Source of the DNA: Castanea sativa
Lineage: Eukaryota; Streptophyta; Magnoliopsida; Fagales; Fagaceae
Reading direction: 5' to 3'
NCBI RefSeq assembly: GCF_040712315.1
Contig: NC_134015.1
Coordinates: forward strand, 58,543,964 to 58,607,963
Length of the DNA: 64,000 nucleotides
Every line of letters begins with the position of its first letter. Positions within the stretch are counted from its first letter, which is position 1. The notes under the pieces were generated by a model. That model did no database searches. It was given only the letters and a program-made list of their open reading frames with translations, and was not told the DNA's origin. Below, one piece after another: positions 36,080-49,030 of this stretch. A program made the translations under genes and the position numbers.

Positions 36080-36582
36080 CTTATGCACTAGACCCACTCA
36101 GATAGTGACACGTGTTCAAAAGTGGACATATGTCATCATTTCAACGAGTTCAGTATTACTGGACATTGGACCTAAGCCTGACCCCATAAAAAAGTCTAGA
36201 GACACATAATTTGACATATGCTTATATGACAGATTATTAATAATGGATCTCATTTCTGGTTGGTCGGAATAAAAACCAGTAAAAGCTTATCAAATCATTA
36301 AATTTGCTGTGGAGGAAGCATTACTCCAGTCTTGTTTCTTACATGTTCTAGGGAATAGGGAGCCTAGCCCAAAACCATAAAAATCAATCCAGGCCCAGGG
36401 TGGGCTGATTCTTCTGGACTACACGACCCGACCCGGCCCCATCAGTTTATCGGAGAGAGAAAGAAAGGAATGTCCCATCTTTCACGTAACACTCATAGAT
36501 AGAAAAAGGCATTTGGCTTTGGCGGGGGATGGATTGAATTGAAAGTGAAAGAAAAGAATAAGACTATAAGAGAGAGAGAGAA

Positions 36583-39500
36583 ATGGAGGAGGAAGTGAAG
36601 AAATTGGTGGAGGAGAAGAAGAAGGAGGAGGAGGTTCCTCCATCTCCAGCTCCAGGGGTGTTCAAAATGAAAATGAAATCACTTTCCCTTTTGAATCGCA
36701 GCAAATCCAAATCCAATGCCAATGCCAATGCGCTTTCCCTTTCTCCTAAACCCATTCCTCACCTCTCTTCTCTCGCCAACTCCGTCGTCTCTCGCTGTTC
36801 CACGTAACCATCTCTCTCTCTCTCTCTGTCAATTCATATATATATATGATCATGTTTGTGCAGTTCTTCAACTTAATTTAGATCGCTTTTCAGTTATGCC
36901 TTCAATTCAATCTAGGATTAGGGTTCTTACATTTCCATTTTGCCTAAACTTCTCGTCATATCTGTGTTTTTTTTTTTTGTTAGTCAACATTGCACTGCCA
37001 CTTAATAACTTACCTAAAATATTATTTTTCGTACCTAAACTTTAAAAAAAGTTTATTTTTTCGTCCCTAAAGTAATGAAAATGTTAAGCTCATCAATTTT
37101 CAATTTAAAAAAAAAAGTTCATTTTTTTTCCCTTTTTAAGTAAGAAGTTTTGACGAAAAAAGATTTTTTTTTTTTTTTTTTGAGTTTAGGGTCGAAAAGA
37201 TATTTTAGCCTGGTAACTTTTTTGTTGGATTAATGTTTTTGATAGCTAATCACCTTGACGTTTTGTAAACATGGAGGGTAATCCAACCTTGGATTCAGTT
37301 ATTAATATATAAAAAAAGGGAAAGAATCTGTTCAATATAAAGTAATTAAATGGTGCATATTTTGCAAACATGAAGTGTGGTCTAACATTGGATTTGTAAT
37401 TAGTTAAAGAAAGAGGAAAGAAGTATTCACATGGTGCATATTAGCTTGAATTATATAACCAAATTGGAGTTGTATACCCAGATCAGCAAAGAACCAGAGT
37501 TAAATACCCACATTAACAAATGATTTTTTCTTTAGCTTGTGCTTGATATGCATTTGTTGGCCTACAGCCTACTCTTTATTAGACTTTGTATGTCGTTGAG
37601 CTCATTGTCTTTTTACTCCTCAGAATCCAATTTCTAGCATTTTAAGCTTTTGGGTTTGGTGGTTCTCTGATGTAGATGACTTACAGATGGTGTTCTGTAC
37701 AAATATGCCCATTATGTACAAATTGCCAGGATATATGATTCATCTACCAAATGCTGTTTTACTGCCAAGTTCAGATTTATAAAAGCCACAGATTCAACTT
37801 GACTCGTTCTTGAATTCATGTTAACCTGAATTATATAACCACATTGGATTTGTATACACACATTAGCAAAGAACCGGGATTGAAATCTTTGTGTAATTCG
37901 GAGGAACGGATGATATTTTCTTTAGCTTGTGCTTGATATGCATTTGTTGGCCTACAGCCTATTCTTTACTAGACTTTGTATGTCGTTGAGCTCATTGTTT
38001 TTTACTCCTCAGAATCCAATTTCTAGTATTTTAAGCTTTTGGGTTTGGTGGTTCATCTAGCAAATGCTGTTTTACTACCAAGTTCAGATTTATAAAGGCC
38101 ACAGATTCAACTTGACTTGTTCTTGAATTCAGGCTATAAATTTATAAAACCGACTAGATAAAGGGTGTTCTTGGCTACCAATTTATTCACCCAGTTAGAG
38201 CTTTGTAAATCCAACATATATTCACTGATTTTAGAGATGCTCTATCCAGAATTCAGTTTTCTTCATATGTTTGATATGTTAACCATATCGTTCTGGTTAG
38301 CTTCAAGTGTTGATTGATATAAAATGAAACTACTTAGGTACCCTCTTTTCTGCGAAGTTTCTTTCCAGCAAACATGGAAAGCATTTTTTTTTTTTAATTT
38401 TTCTCTTTTTTATAAATGTATTAACGTGCCTTAAAGAAAGTTTTGGATGTGTTGAAAGTATTATTATTGTTTTATAAGTAATGAAATTCTCAAGAATCAC
38501 CATTACTATGTCTTCTTAAAAAACACATTTAACTCTTTTGCAGGATCCTTCAAGTCCCCACTGAAGAACTACAGCATCAATTCGACACAGAGCTACCAGA
38601 GAGTGTCAAGGAACGTCTGACTTATGCAAGGAATTTTTTAGAATTCTGCTCATATCAAGCAATTCATCAGTTGAGTACAGGTCCAAATTTTTTGAGTGGC
38701 AAGGATTTTCGTCAATTGACGTACGACATGATGCTTGCATGGGAAGCTCCCAGTGTTGAGAGTGAAACGCTAGATAAAGTGAGACAGCTTATAGTTGTTT
38801 TCCATTGATTTTTGTAAGATGTGTTAAATTATTTATTAAAGGACCCCTTTTTCAAAATTTATCTTAGAAATTTGAAGATTAAAGTTAACTTTTGCCGCTT
38901 TTAAGGGCTTGAAGACATTGCTTAAACTCATACTATTCAACTGTAGGAAAGTCCTTCATGCAGTAACCAGGAAATAGAGGAAGAGGATGGGTGGTCACTA
39001 TTTTCTTCAAGTTCTACGACTTTGGCGGTTCAGGTTCTTTCATCATCAATCTCCTTATTGCTTTGTCCTCAAGTAGCGTATTGTAATAATATCAGGTGGA
39101 TGGGTATCCACATTTATTTTTTGTACTCTTCATTAGGTTGATGAGAAGAAAACTGTTGGGCGAGAGGCTTTTGCACGAATAGCTCCTGTTTGTTCTGCTG
39201 TTGCTGATATAATAACAGTCCACAATCTTTTTGATGCACTGACAAGTTCTTCAAGCTATCAACTTCATTTTCTTGTATACGAAAAGTACATTCGAAGCCT
39301 TGACAAGTATGATTTTTCTTCTTGAGTGCTATATCATGTGACTATAGGTGCTGTATTTTTGTGGAACTGTTCTCCAACTCACTCTGTATGGAGATATAGT
39401 GAATGATTTGGCTAATGTATTTCCTCACACTGGTCTTTGTGACAGTTTTCTATTTATCACTACTGGTTTATAATTTTTTTTTTCTTTCAATCCACATTAC

Positions 39501-42500
39501 TCTAGTATATTGTTGATTCTATCTATAATTCCACATGGTGGGTAATAGGAGAAGACTGCAGCAACTTTTGTAGATGTGGAAACCCTATTCAATTTAAGTT
39601 AAGATTGTTTTCTGCCCAAAGAAGGGGAACAAAGATGCGAAATTCATAAATGTTACAAAAATTATAAAATTTCAGATAAATTGATAGCATGCAAACAGAT
39701 ATATACCACGTTCAAATGATCAAAAAATAAATGGATTTGAAGGATCATCCACATGATGATTTATTTCATTTGAAGGAGACTCTTTCAAGAGAAATAAATA
39801 AATAAATAAATTCTGTATTTTTGTTTCTCTTAATATTTTTGACTTAACAGTATGCTACTTGAATGTTTATACATGTATCATGATTCTCCCACAGAATTAC
39901 GAAGGCTGCAAAAAATGCATTGGCCCCTGCAATTGTAAATCTTCAGCTTTCTGAAGGAGAGATTGTCATTGATGTTGATGGCACAGTTCCTACTCAACCA
40001 GTTTTGCAACACATTGGAATCTCTGCGTGGCCTGGTGAGTCATTGTATTCCTGAAAGTTGAACAAATTCTTGAGATTTAATCTTCATAGCTTTTCTACTG
40101 TTGATTTGAAGATATGTGTCTTAGAGCTAGATTGGATCCTGCACGCATGATTGAGGGCTTGTGTGTCTACCGTAAGGGACCAACAGATGATGTCAATGAT
40201 TTAGGAGGAGAGAGGAGAGATGCACTCCCTGCTTGTGAATGTGTGTGTGGAGGAGAGCCCAATCCTTAGCTTATGTTAGTGGGTGCATTAATAGGCAACC
40301 GGACGTGTATGATGGTCAAGACACATGCCTGTGGTTGCTAATAGGATGTGAACACATTCAATGCATTGACCTCTCTTAGAGCGACATGTGTCTGACTCCC
40401 ATCTCTCTTCACAGGGCTTAAACTAGGGGCATAGGAGCCTCACCAAATGTGCTAAGCCATCATTGTCATGGTGCATATCTTCTGGTTTGAGCCCCTTGCA
40501 TTCTTCTCAGACAGCAACTAAAATCTTTTTTCTATGTTCTTTTTTCTTTTCGATATTTTATTTAAAAAGAAGAAAATTGGCTATAGCCTATGTATGCTGG
40601 TTTATACAAGAAAGCGTGTTTAGAAAGCAGAAGAAATCACAGCATGATGCAGCAGAGATGTCATTGCAGTGCCCATGTGGCACCTATATGGCAGGTGTAT
40701 CAGAAGAAATGAAATCATGTGCCTAATTTATCAATAGATTCAGTACTAGGTGATGTTGTCATAACATTATATGGCCAGGTTGTCCACCCAATATTTATGG
40801 TTCTTTGTGTCTTCTTTAAGCCAGCTCTTAGTCATACAAAATAGGATGGCTTTGTCCAATTATCTCTAGTATTTATTTGTTTTGGTAAGTTTAAAGCTTG
40901 TATTATGTTTTCTGTAACTTGTAGTCGCTAATTGATCCAAGTCATGAACTTATTTGGAAGACTGTTCATTTCTTTCAATGATTTTTTCATTTTATATTCT
41001 TTATCTGGACAGCATTATCAATTGAAATTCTATCTGTGTAGGGCGATTGACACTGACCAATTATGCTTTGTACTTTGAGTCGGGAGTTGGCTTATATGAT
41101 AAAGCTGTTAGATATGATCTGGCAACAGACATGAAGCAGGTGATAAAACCTGAATTGACTGGACCACTGGGTGCTCGTCTTTTTGATAAAGCTGTGATGT
41201 ACAAGTCGACATCTATGTATGTTACCTGAATGCACAACTTATTTATATAAATCATGACCTTACTCTCAACATCAGTTTTTTTTTTTGTGGTTCTTTTAAT
41301 AATTCTATTACAGAGAGGAACCTGTTTATTTGGAGTTTCCTGAATTTAGAGGCAATTCTCGACGTGACTATTGGTTGGATATATGTCTTGAGATCCTGTA
41401 TGCACACAGGTTTATAAGAAAAAATAACCTTAAAGAAATTCAGAAATCCGAAATACTTGCAAAGGCTATTCTAGGCATATTCCGTTATCGTGCAGTTAGA
41501 GAAGCTTTCCGCTTCTCATCATCCCATTACAAAACCTTACTTGCTTTTAACCTAGCTGAAAGTCTTCCAGGGGGAGATAAGATTTTGGAAACTTTGTCAA
41601 GTCGCTTGGCACTTCTGAATGATGGTGCTGGAATTGCAAATGCAAAAAGGCAGTCGACACTATCCCCAAAAAAACAGCAGCCAACATTGTCCCCAGTTTC
41701 ACTTCTGGCACTTAGTCAACTTGGATTTGTATTAGAAAGAGAAGCAAATCTAGATGGACAAGCAGTAATTATTGGAGACATTTGTGTTGGGGAGACAAAT
41801 CCCTTGGAATTGGCAGTGAAACAGTCATTATTAGACACAGGGATGGCTGAAGCTGCTCAGGCAACTGTGGACCAAGTGAAGGTGGAAGGAATTGATACAA
41901 ATGTTGCAGTAATGAAGGTTAATTATGATTATAACAAATTTACTTTCCCCATCAAAAATACTTTTATCTCTGTTTTGTTTTGAGAAAATATGAAGCAAGG
42001 AAAAAATAGTGGGAACAAAGAGCTTACAATTGTTAAATGTTTCTTAAGAAATAAAACCATTCTTTGTGCTTTTTTATTCCTTCCTCATATTACCCTCTAG
42101 GAAGCATGGACACTTCATTTAGGGTGTTGTACCTGTGTCGTACATGTGTCATACCCGTGTCGTACCAGCTATTTCATGTTATAATTTTTCAGAAATTGCT
42201 CATGTCGCTGTGTCATATCCGTACCTGTGTCCGTGTCCATGCTTCCTAGATTTCCAATGCTTTAGAAGAGCTGGTATATATTTTGTAATCTCAAAAATTG
42301 GGTTTACTTCGCTTTCCATAGTGGAGAAAATCAGGGGAACTTTTTCCTTTCCTTTGTTTAGGCTCAGATCGTTATTGATCAATTAGATCTTGCATAGGCA
42401 ATAAGCCCTTGATCAATTTTATTGAATCAAGCAATCCGACCCGTCTAATCCTGTGCAATAGGTTGAGGAAGTACTGTTTATGTGAATTAAGTTACTAAAT

Positions 42501-44337
42501 GCACAGCTTGGGCACTGAGCATTGCATGTTTGTTTGTTCATTTCTGTCTTTCTTTCTTTCTTTTGATCATATAAGCTCCAATGGATTGCAGTTTGCAGAA
42601 ACATTATGGTGCAGACACTCACACACGCTTGCAAAAAGTACATGCTCAATGGGGTTCTATTTTCATTGATAGCTGTGGTACATTTTAGAGTCACAATGTC
42701 TGTAGAGCTTATATGCTGAAAGTTCCTTTTTTTTTCTTTTTCTTTTTTTTATCTTTTTTCTTTTTTTATCATTCAGATGATTGTTTCTGTTTGTAGGAAC
42801 TACTGTATCCTGTTATAGAACTAGTTAGCCGCTATCAAATTTTGGCCTCATGGGAAGACCCTTATAAATCAATGGTTTTTCTGGTGATGAGTGGCTACAT
42901 TATTATAAGGTAACTTGAACTTGACTGGAGCTTTGCATACTTGGCTTTCCTTGTTGATATCTTTTCTTTTTTGGGCTGAGCACACTGTCATTGCACCAAA
43001 AGTGCTGTCAATTTTCTAATATGGTGCAAATTTATTATCCTGGCTTTCTGGTTTGACATTTAAAAGCTTAAGCAATATCTTTGACAAACAAAGCAATGTG
43101 ACAAAATGGTTATATACAAATGCAGGGGGTGGATCAGGTATATATTGCCAGCCTTTTTTGTGTTCGTTGCAATTCTCATGCTCTGGTGCAGGCATTTTAA
43201 CAAAGGGAGGCCGTTAGAAGCCTTTAGAGTAACGGCTCCCCCTGCACGAAATGCTGTAGAGCAGCTGCTGACATTGCAAGATGCCATCACTCAAGTTGAA
43301 GCATTAATTCAAGCAGGGAATATTATTCTCCTGAAGATAAGAGCTCTCTTATTTGCCATACTTCCACAGGTATATATTCCCCGGCCAAGCTTTGTTTCCT
43401 ATCAGAAAAAAAAAATAAATAAATAAAATTGAATACTGAGCATTCAGCAAATGCTTTTATTGGGCATGGAATTTACCTGTGGATAAAGAGGAAGGTTTTG
43501 CACCTGATTTAACCTACTTTGTATTCATTCATTCTGCTTTTCTTCCTTCACTGAATCATACATACATCTTGGGCATGTGCATAAGTGATGATTTTACAAG
43601 AGTTCTCTTGTTTGTTATTGGAATCACTTGCAGTTTCTAACATATGTTGTACAACACGCATGCCTTTTGACACTAGAAGTTGCTCTAGAAACTTCTACTT
43701 TAAGAGTGCTCTGCAAGTCATAAGCTTGTCACACTATAGGCTTGCCATTAGGTAGAAAGTCAAATCTTGATTATCCATTGGAAAGAGACATTGTAAGTTT
43801 AACCGGATGAAACACAATCTTGATGTTGCCGGACAATTAATTACAACTGCAAAATATGCTCTCTTACTTGACGTAATGGGCGTAGGCTGAAAATCAAGTT
43901 AGTTGAAAAGCACTAAAATTTTGGTGTCCCCTTTCTAGATTTGCCTCCTAATCACACATTTTGCAGTTTAGATGAAAATTTTCGTATTTTTACAGGTCAT
44001 GTAAACAAATGAATAGACTTCAGCTGTATTGATTGAATATAAATTTTAATAGAAAATTTATTTTTTAGCTGCTGCCAGTTTATGATGAAATATTGTTGTC
44101 TGTTTTCAGGCCACGGAAAAGGTTGCTCTACTGCTGATTTTCATTGCTGCAGCATTTGCATTTGTGCCTATGAGATACTTGGTTCTACTAGTATTTCTAG
44201 AGGCTTTCACGAGGGAAATGCCATACAGGAAAGAAAGCAGTAACAGGTGGATAAGGCGGGTTAAAGAATGGTGGATTAGAATACCAGCGGCTCCGGTGCA
44301 GCTCATTAAAGTTGATGAGAAGAAGAAAAGGAAATGA
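36583..44337 (+). CDS. DUF639 family membrane protein, 10 exons
   Basis: Exons: 36583-36803, 38544-38778, 38947-39033, 39137-39306, 39895-40034, 41042-41216, 41314-41917, 42797-42909, 43126-43369 and 44110-44337. Borders are GT..AG and phases agree, giving 738 aa. The N-terminus is charged (Glu/Lys-rich), followed by a basic Ser-rich stretch; the DUF639 region follows. Around residues 275-345 a GRLTLTNYALYFES..YDL segment looks like a GRAM/PH-type lipid-binding fold. Three hydrophobic segments lie at about 568-582, 585-603 and 668-696, so the C-terminal part is probably membrane-embedded; the tail is basic (KKKRK). Relatives include Arabidopsis At1g48840, At2g21720 and At5g23390. Their biochemical role is unknown to me, so none is assigned. 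Intron 1 (1.7 kb) carries a duplication and intron 7 a MITE. Confidence 0.9.
37441..38128 (+). repeat. Tandem duplication (about 380 bp) in DUF639 intron 1
   Basis: Copy A (37441-37815) and copy B (37821-38128) share TGAATTATATAACC, CTTTAGCTTGTGCTTGATAT, GCATTTGTTGGCCTACAGCC, TCGTTGAGCTCATTG and AAATGCTGTTTTACT, in the same order. Copy B lacks about 75 bp after GGTTTGGTGGTTC. Fragments of a related unit also occur at about 37260-37400 (AACATTGGATT). Confidence 0.8.
40085..40480. other. Less AT-rich insertion in DUF639 intron 5
   Basis: Within the 1-kb intron 5 a block with GAGGAGAGAGGAGAGATGC and AGAGCGACATGTGTCTGACTC phrases differs in composition from the rest. It may be an old transposon fragment; I could not define ends or class. 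Confidence 0.3.
42097..42249. mobile_element. 153-bp MITE in DUF639 intron 7
   Basis: The left end CTAGGAAGCATGGACAC and right end GTGTCCATGCTTCCTAG are perfect inverted complements (17 bp). Between them are degenerate GTGTCGTAC / GTGTCATAC repeats. The element lies wholly inside the intron, about 550 bp before exon 8. The overlapping 61- and 83-codon frames are not genes. Confidence 0.8.
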
Positions 44338-44477
44338 AAATTGCTTGTGAATGGCAAAGTCGACGCCACTTTCAAGTGACAGTCCTTGCCACTATGTAGT
44401 CATGTAATGTAAATAACTAGGATGCACGTTTGATGAATTCTTCCTGTACCAATTTCTATATGTGAATAGGAAACTCC

Positions 44478-44519
<42 letters not shown>

Positions 44520-45619
44520 CTTATATGCAATAACTGCTGCGCTTTCCTTACCATTTTGGGGAGTACCTTCAACTCCGTCAAAGGCTGACGATCTGAATTA
44601 GCAATATGATGTAAAACTTGAATTTGAGGATTAAAAATCAGGAGATTTGATAACAATTACTAGTATAAATTGGTTTATGAGTTTTAGTGAGATGTGATTG
44701 ATTACCTGAATAAAAGTAGTTCTATTTATAATTTGGTATCACTTTGAAATTGTAAAGGCCATAACTCCAAACTGGCCAATGAGTTAGGCTAGAACAGAAT
44801 AACCTACGTTATATCATCTAGCGCTCTTTGCATTCCCAATAAGAGAGAGAGAGAGAATTAATAAAACATAGAGGGACCAAGAGAGTAAATTTTGTGTCAT
44901 TTTGGTTTGGCCAAAGAAATGAAATATTTTGATACCGGTATACCATTTTGAGGGTAAATAGAGTAGTGATATAAGTTTTACAACATTGAGCTAACAAACT
45001 AGTGTGTTACCAATCACAAAGTGACAATTCAAATATTTATATTATGAGGTGATTGAAGCCTACCAATCACATTTATTGTCATATTAGTTTGTAAACATTA
45101 TGTAGTAAAACTTATAGTACCTTTATCATTTTCCTATACAAAGATTTATTTATTTTTATATTTATCAAAATATAATATAAATTGCACTTATTTTATAAGC
45201 CTAAGTATTGTCCTAAGTACATTAACTCAATGTAATCATTTTATTATATCGGCTGAAACATCAACACTGCCCAAAATACCAAAACAAATCTACAATATGG
45301 CACGTACAACATGGTACAATTCTATATTTTGTCCAGCACATTTTAAAAAAAAAATATTGATATTGGTTTAATGACCGATATTGTATATATCGCTAGTACG
45401 ACTAGTATTGACTTTCTTGATAAGAACACCATTGAATCCAAAAGTTTAAGTTTATGAGTTTGACCTAATTATGTTTTACCAACAACTCGTTATCTTTTTT
45501 TCTTTTTCTTTTTTCTTTTTTGGAGAAGAAACAACTCATTATCTAATGTGAAACTTCACCATTTAACCAACTACATCAATTATATGTTAATATTATAACA
45601 CACCTTTGGCAGTAACATA
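44338..45619. other. Intergenic, DUF639 3' side
   Basis: The DUF639 3' UTR should lie just right of the stop. A (CT)n microsatellite spans about 44477-44515. The remainder is AT-rich without a supported gene. Confidence 0.5.
44477..44515. repeat. (CT)n microsatellite
   Basis: About 19 CT units lie 140 bp downstream of the DUF639 stop codon, possibly in its 3' UTR. Confidence 0.9.
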
Positions 45620-45913
45620 CAGTGGCGGCTCTAAAAAATTTTTCTAAGATTATCTATTGTCAATGTAAGTATGACCATTTTATTTTATTAAGTTTGTATA
45701 ATATTTTTTTTATGCAATTGTGGTTATATATTTGTAATTTTTTAATAAAAATATTTTAAACTAAATGAAAAAACTCAACTCACTTGCATTGTATAATTAT
45801 TAACTCACACAACCACACTCATCTATAAATAAATAATACAATAAGTTGTTGTTTGATTGTGAGATAAACTAGTATGTGATCAGGGTGTGTAAGATTTAAA
45901 ACAAGGCGTGCAA

Positions 45914-45964
<51 letters not shown>

Positions 45965-46022
45965 TTTCTTTTCAAGTCGGGTTCATTTGAATCCCCCTCA
46001 AATGTATGTGCAGCCGCCCCTT
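45620..46022. mobile_element. Short non-autonomous hAT element
   Basis: The left end CAGTGGCGGCTC and the right end GCAGCCGCCCCTT are inverted relatives typical of hAT elements with CAGTGGCGG termini. GTAACATA precedes the left end and GTAACACA follows the right end, an 8-bp target duplication with one mismatch. The interior is AT-rich and contains an (AT)n microsatellite at about 45919-45961. There is no transposase. Confidence 0.7.
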
Positions 46023-47212
46023 GTAACACATCACATTAACATCAAATAAGGTCTATCATAGGCGAATAGTATACAAATTCATAAATAAGGGCTATCATGG
46101 CCATTGACCAACCATACCACTTACATATGAATATGACTCTAGCTGTAACAGTGTAACAATTAGTGAAAATTAGTCCAACGTAGGTTAATAGTTTACAAAT
46201 CCATGGTTACAAATACGGAAGGAGTACTAAGTAGTCTAGAATTACAACAAAGTTATATAGTGTAACAATCACATAGGTTTCGAAAATAAATAATATATTG
46301 TAACAATCACATAGGTTTAAAAAATAAATAAATCACATAAAGATAACACTTTGAAATAAAACAATCAATAAAAGGGAAGATCCATCTTCTTTTGATTTGC
46401 TCCCTAGTCATCATTCTCCATTACGTTGTCTGTCCCAACTTCACTAGTAGTATCACTCTCCAAGTTATCATTAGCGTCATCTTCACTCTCACTTTCTTCA
46501 CTAGTATTAGTCTACAATAAAAGTATTTCGAAATTAAAAAAAAAGAAAGATACAAATTAATCCAAAAACAACATGATATGAAAGAGCACTATGTTAACAT
46601 ATTATGAACAATGTTTCGATCTCACCACCAAATATGTAGATCACCTAAAACCAAAAGCAACAAGATACAGTAATCACAAAAACCAATGTCAACTATATTC
46701 AAATTAAATTTCTCACATTCCGCACCGTAGTAAGATACTACATTTCAAATAACAACAATAATTACAACACCAATATGGGAGTTTATCTTTTTTTTTTTAA
46801 TTACATAATTTAGAAGCAATTGTAGCTCCATGATTATTTTCTAGGGGTTAATAAGAAACATAAATGATACAAAACCTAAAACAAAAGAGAACTTGAATAT
46901 ATCACATCACAAAAAAAAAAACAAAAAAAGTTTTATACAATTGCCTTTTATGAGGTTTCATATTTTGAAATCATTGTATAATATTTTTATTATTAATCCT
47001 ACAAGCTTATATTTCTTTCAATGTATAGCCAAACAATCATTCATCTATTAATCTCTCATTTGATTAATATATTTCAAATTTACTAAGATGTAAATGGGCT
47101 TTTTCTAAGGTTTTTGATTATAAAATTTCTACTTTCATTGTTGAGCTTATTAATTTTTATTTTATTTTTCCAAATTTTAGCTAAAATTGGTTTGTTATTG
47201 AGTTTTGTTATT
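46023..47212. other. Intergenic between hAT element and NLR tail
   Basis: AT-rich sequence. A serine/threonine-type codon-rich patch around 46420-46510 (CATCATTCTCC, TTCACTCTCACTTTC) is not a convincing exon. ATAACAATCACATAGGTTT is repeated at about 46264 and 46301. No gene was found. Confidence 0.45.
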
Positions 47213-47868
47213 TTATTTTTTTAAAGGCCAAGATATTGATAACAAGATCATATCCCCCTCCTTTTTTCCTATCCAATTTTCTTCCATGTTAATGCCTATT
47301 AGCATTGGCGTGCTTAAGACTCCACTACAGAAAATCTTCAATTTAGGAAGTTTGCTCCCATCTACAAATCCCAATGATGGGAATTTGATGGTGCGATTCC
47401 CCAAATGGAAGGCTGTGAGACTCGGCAAGTCATTTAAGGACAATTCTGTCAAATTATTGAAAGCGATCTCATCTCCCGCTTCTGCTTCACTTCCCTCATT
47501 TGCAACTATTTCTGTCATTCTTTTGCAATACCTAACTTCAATCCTTCGGAGTTGCACCATCAAATTTATTTTCAACTAGTTCTGGCTGTTGAGGGAGTTA
47601 ATAAACTAATCAATACATCAGATCTGAATACTTTCAATTCCATTAAGTAGCGGAAAGATGTGGATGAGAATGGCACAATATTCTTTAATCTGCGAAAATC
47701 TGATACTCCTGCTCTTGCAATTGGAGCCTCTACATTTGGAATTTTACCGTTTCCTCTCAAAGTCAGATGTTTTAGGTTGCAACAGAATTCTGCTGACGGT
47801 CCGCCACGTGTCTCATTCATGGCATCGCCCTCATTCAAATCCAAATATTCCAACTTCGGGAATTTATC
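47213..47868 (-). pseudogene. Frameshifted terminal LRR exon of the NLR gene
   Basis: A plausible acceptor (TTTTCCCAG at about 47869-47876) opens an LRR-type frame, DKFPKLEYLDLNEGDAM, that runs in phase with the upstream NLR exon to a TGA at 47572-47574. LRR similarity then continues in another frame from about 47560 to 47213: LTELSLNDLPSLTAFHLG, IKFPSL and LKIFCSGVLSTP, the usual end of At4g27190-like proteins. The frame change falls just after TPSTARTS, near 47575, and looks like a 1-nt loss. The first part could still serve as a truncated C-terminus. A small intron or sequencing error are alternatives. Confidence 0.7.
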
Positions 47869-48744
47869 CTGGGAAAATGCCAAAGTAATGAACAAATTAA
47901 GGAAATAATTAGTTTAATATCCTCTAAAACAAGTTTGGGATTATATTATATTGCAACAAATTTGAACAGGGACTAGATGTATCTAAATCATCTAGACATC
48001 TAAATCCATGGCATGCACTAATTTAAATTGAATAAATTCAAGGGATATGGTTCCTAACAAGCTCACTCAAGCATAGAAAAAGTATCAGCACATTAATTAA
48101 AAAATTAAAAAGAATGAAATAGCCCAAGCAACATAGATAAAAGGACTGATTCAAGGAAAATAATTTAATACTTCGAAGCTTCTGTTAACATGAATGAATT
48201 GAGTTCCACTAGGAGATAGCAACTCATGGTTTAAAATGTGATGCAAAATTGATGTCCAATTAGAAAATTTTAATATTATAGCTAGAGATAAGCAATAAAA
48301 TATTAAATTACATACTATACTAAACTAATTGAACCAAGTTTTGTTCAAATTTAAATTAGGACAAGACAAATACGATCTAGCATATCAAAAATAATAACCA
48401 AGAAAAAAAAGAAGAAAAATATTTGAATAGCTAACCAATACACATTGGTTCAATCATCATGTCATTCAGAACTAACCATGAGGAAATGGGGAAAACAAGC
48501 CACTCACACCCTATTTGACTTTAGCAATTAAATCAATTGTATTTTTGGAGTAAAGACCTAAACATGAATTTGCCAATACAATTACATTTTTTGTTAAAAT
48601 TTGTTATTTCTACAAATTTAAATTCATGAGAGCTCATGATTTAAAAGTAACTAATGGAAAAATACTAGGATATTACAAATTTTATTATAAAATAACTAGT
48701 GTGTTAGTTTTTAACATAGCTAAAATATAATGAATAAATTTGTT

Positions 48745-48792
<48 letters not shown>

Positions 48793-48929
48793 TATTTTTT
48801 ATATTAATCATATTTATTACCACATTAGTTTATAGATCTTTTGTAGTTAAATTGGTTATCACTTTAACATTTTTCATAACTAAACATATGTTCTTTCCAT
48901 TCGGCCAATGGCATACCTTATTTAGTGTG

Positions 48930-49030
48930 TGTTTGGGACAATCTGAAAATTTCAGCTTATTTACAATTTCAACCTATTTTTGCTATTATTCATGAGTCTC
49001 ACTGTACTATTCAGCTAACGGATACTTAGT
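48930..49030 (+). mobile_element. Fragment of hAT-type MITE family
   Basis: GTGTGTTTGGGACAATCTG, then CAACCTATTTTTGCTATTATTC and GAGTCTCACTGTACTATTCA share their order with 50505-50690. Only one end is preserved. Confidence 0.4.

Larger units (their letters stand above)
34328..36582. other. Divergent intergenic region between LIP1P and DUF639 gene
   Basis: The two genes point away from each other, so both promoters lie here. Contents seen: a degraded SINE-like segment (about 34612-34725), a CCGTTCAATGAACCGT..GTCGAACCGTGATGATGTCAT patch (about 35335-35410) that looks like a transposon relic, and an 80-bp tandem duplication (35922-36079). A purine-rich AGAGAGAGAGAG leader (about 36569-36581) directly precedes the DUF639 start. 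Open frames across 34391-34909 have no family resemblance. Confidence 0.5.
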
